This document shows, piece after piece, positions 5,092 to 5,663 of a DNA stretch of 5,663 nt. The notes beneath the pieces are model-generated. The model saw nothing but the letters and a program-made list of their open reading frames with translations. It did no database searches and had not been told where the DNA came from. The stretch is from an uncultured Bacillota bacterium (GTDB taxonomy: Bacteria > Bacillota > Dehalobacteriia > UBA4068), in contig CAKRYM010000104.1 in assembly GCA_934427095.1 (NCBI GenBank), positions 1 to 5,663 on the forward strand. The letters are read 5' to 3'. Each line of letters opens with the position of its first letter. Position 1 is the first letter of the stretch. The translations under genes and the position numbers were made by a program.

Positions 5092-5663
5092 ATGAAGCGA
5101 GAAAACGCCCTTTTGACAACGGAATATAGCCCATGGCGCTGGCTGGTGGGGGCGGTGATCCTCATCAGCATTTTTAGTTATTATATTTTGTGGAATTCCC
5201 CTTCCCCCATCCTTTCGGTGATGATCGGGGATTTGCAGATTTCTTTGAGCGCAGGCGGTTTGTTGACCTCGGTCTTGGCTGTGGTCATTACGGTGATGGG
5301 TTTAGCCTATGATGGTATCCGCCGTTTATTGCCTGCCCGACACTTGTTTTCCTTGGGCTTGCTGTTGATCGCCTTGGGCCAAATTTTCCTCTTCTTTGCC
5401 CATTCCTTTGGCAGCGCCCTGTCTTTTCGTATTTTGTTCGGGGTGGGCTTAGGGTTGGCCACGCCGGTTTATGCGGTGCTGGTCATGGAGAATTTCCCAG
5501 AAAAAGAAAGACCGGTGATCAACACCTTATTTGGCGCAGCCCCCTATGGGGCTTCCGTCCTTTGCTTGGCCTTGACCGTTCCTTTATTCCATGCCTGCGG
5601 AGACAATTGGAATAAAACCATGCTGGTGTATGTTTTAGCCATGCTGGTCATTGTCCTCCTTTG
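5092..5663 (+). CDS. Major facilitator superfamily transporter, N-terminal part (cut by window edge)
   Basis: This is an inner-membrane secondary transporter. The 190 visible residues (of about 400 for the family) show six hydrophobic segments, roughly 16-34, 51-72, 84-104, 108-132, 141-166 and 176 onward, equal to the first half of a 12-helix MFS protein. The helix 2-3 loop LAYDGIRRLLPAR (71-83) is a degenerate form of MFS motif A, and the fourth helix has the usual arginine (R113) in SFRILFGVGLGLATP. The DNWNKTMLVY segment (171-180) resembles the W-containing start of helix 6 in CynX/NimT-type permeases, but the substrate cannot be deduced. AAGGAG (5078-5083) lies 8 nt before the ATG. It is probably co-transcribed with the kinase-like gene, with the 5041-5064 hairpin in between. 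Confidence 0.9.
   Translation, partial: MKRENALLTTEYSPWRWLVGAVILISIFSYYILWNSPSPILSVMIGDLQISLSAGGLLTSVLAVVITVMGLAYDGIRRLLPARHLFSLGLLLIALGQIFLFFAHSFGSALSFRILFGVGLGLATPVYAVLVMENFPEKERPVINTLFGAAPYGASVLCLALTVPLFHACGDNWNKTMLVYVLAMLVIVLL

Noticed and set aside
5075..5095. Six-codon mini-ORF (MKEIRA) whose TGA overlaps the transporter ATG
   Set aside because: It has no ribosome binding site of its own, and it contains the one used by the transporter. Chance is the simplest explanation.
1..5663. CRISPR arrays, insertion sequences, phage genes, tRNA or rRNA
   Set aside because: No spaced direct repeats, transposase motifs, terminal inverted repeats or tRNA-like cloverleaf segments were seen on either strand.

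Overview
The window looks like ordinary chromosome of a Bacillota-type bacterium. The evidence is a glycine cleavage P-protein split into two genes, a tandem glycine riboswitch with its own intrinsic terminator, strong AGGAGG-type ribosome binding sites, and TTGACn/TATAAT-like promoters. Base composition is moderate. An anaerobic Clostridia or Negativicutes member would fit, but that placement is a guess from gene style.

Minus strand, right to left (about 3650 to 1): a promoter (3621-3649) drives a leader holding a tandem glycine aptamer (3410-3584) and a rho-independent terminator (3361-3413). These are followed by gcvT (3270-2182), gcvH (2097-1714), gcvPA (1714-383) and the first 127 codons of gcvPB (383 to the left edge). 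The last three genes are tightly packed: gcvH/gcvPA and gcvPA/gcvPB each share one base in a TAATG overlap. Together they encode the T, H and P proteins of the glycine cleavage system. The L protein (dihydrolipoyl dehydrogenase) is not in the window. The leader can be read almost to base-pair level. It contains a leader-linker kink-turn and two aptamers with matching architecture. The last helix of aptamer 2 shares bases with the 5' arm of the terminator, so glycine binding should prevent termination (an ON switch).

The intergenic region 3271-3898 separates this operon from a divergent rightward unit. Between the two promoters lies a 19-bp dyad (3672-3690), a candidate operator. The rightward promoter (about 3737-3766) is followed by a leader of roughly 125 nt with nested and partly mutually exclusive inverted repeats (3777-3865). 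I cannot assign this leader to any known RNA class.

Plus strand: an ATP-NAD kinase-family protein resembling AcoX (3899-5017), of unknown substrate, is followed after a strong hairpin (5041-5064) by the N-terminal half of a major facilitator superfamily transporter (5092 to the right edge). The divergent arrangement and shared control region hint at a link between the kinase/transporter pair and glycine or one-carbon metabolism, but nothing in the sequence proves it. The least explained parts of the window are the kinase-like gene and its structured leader.
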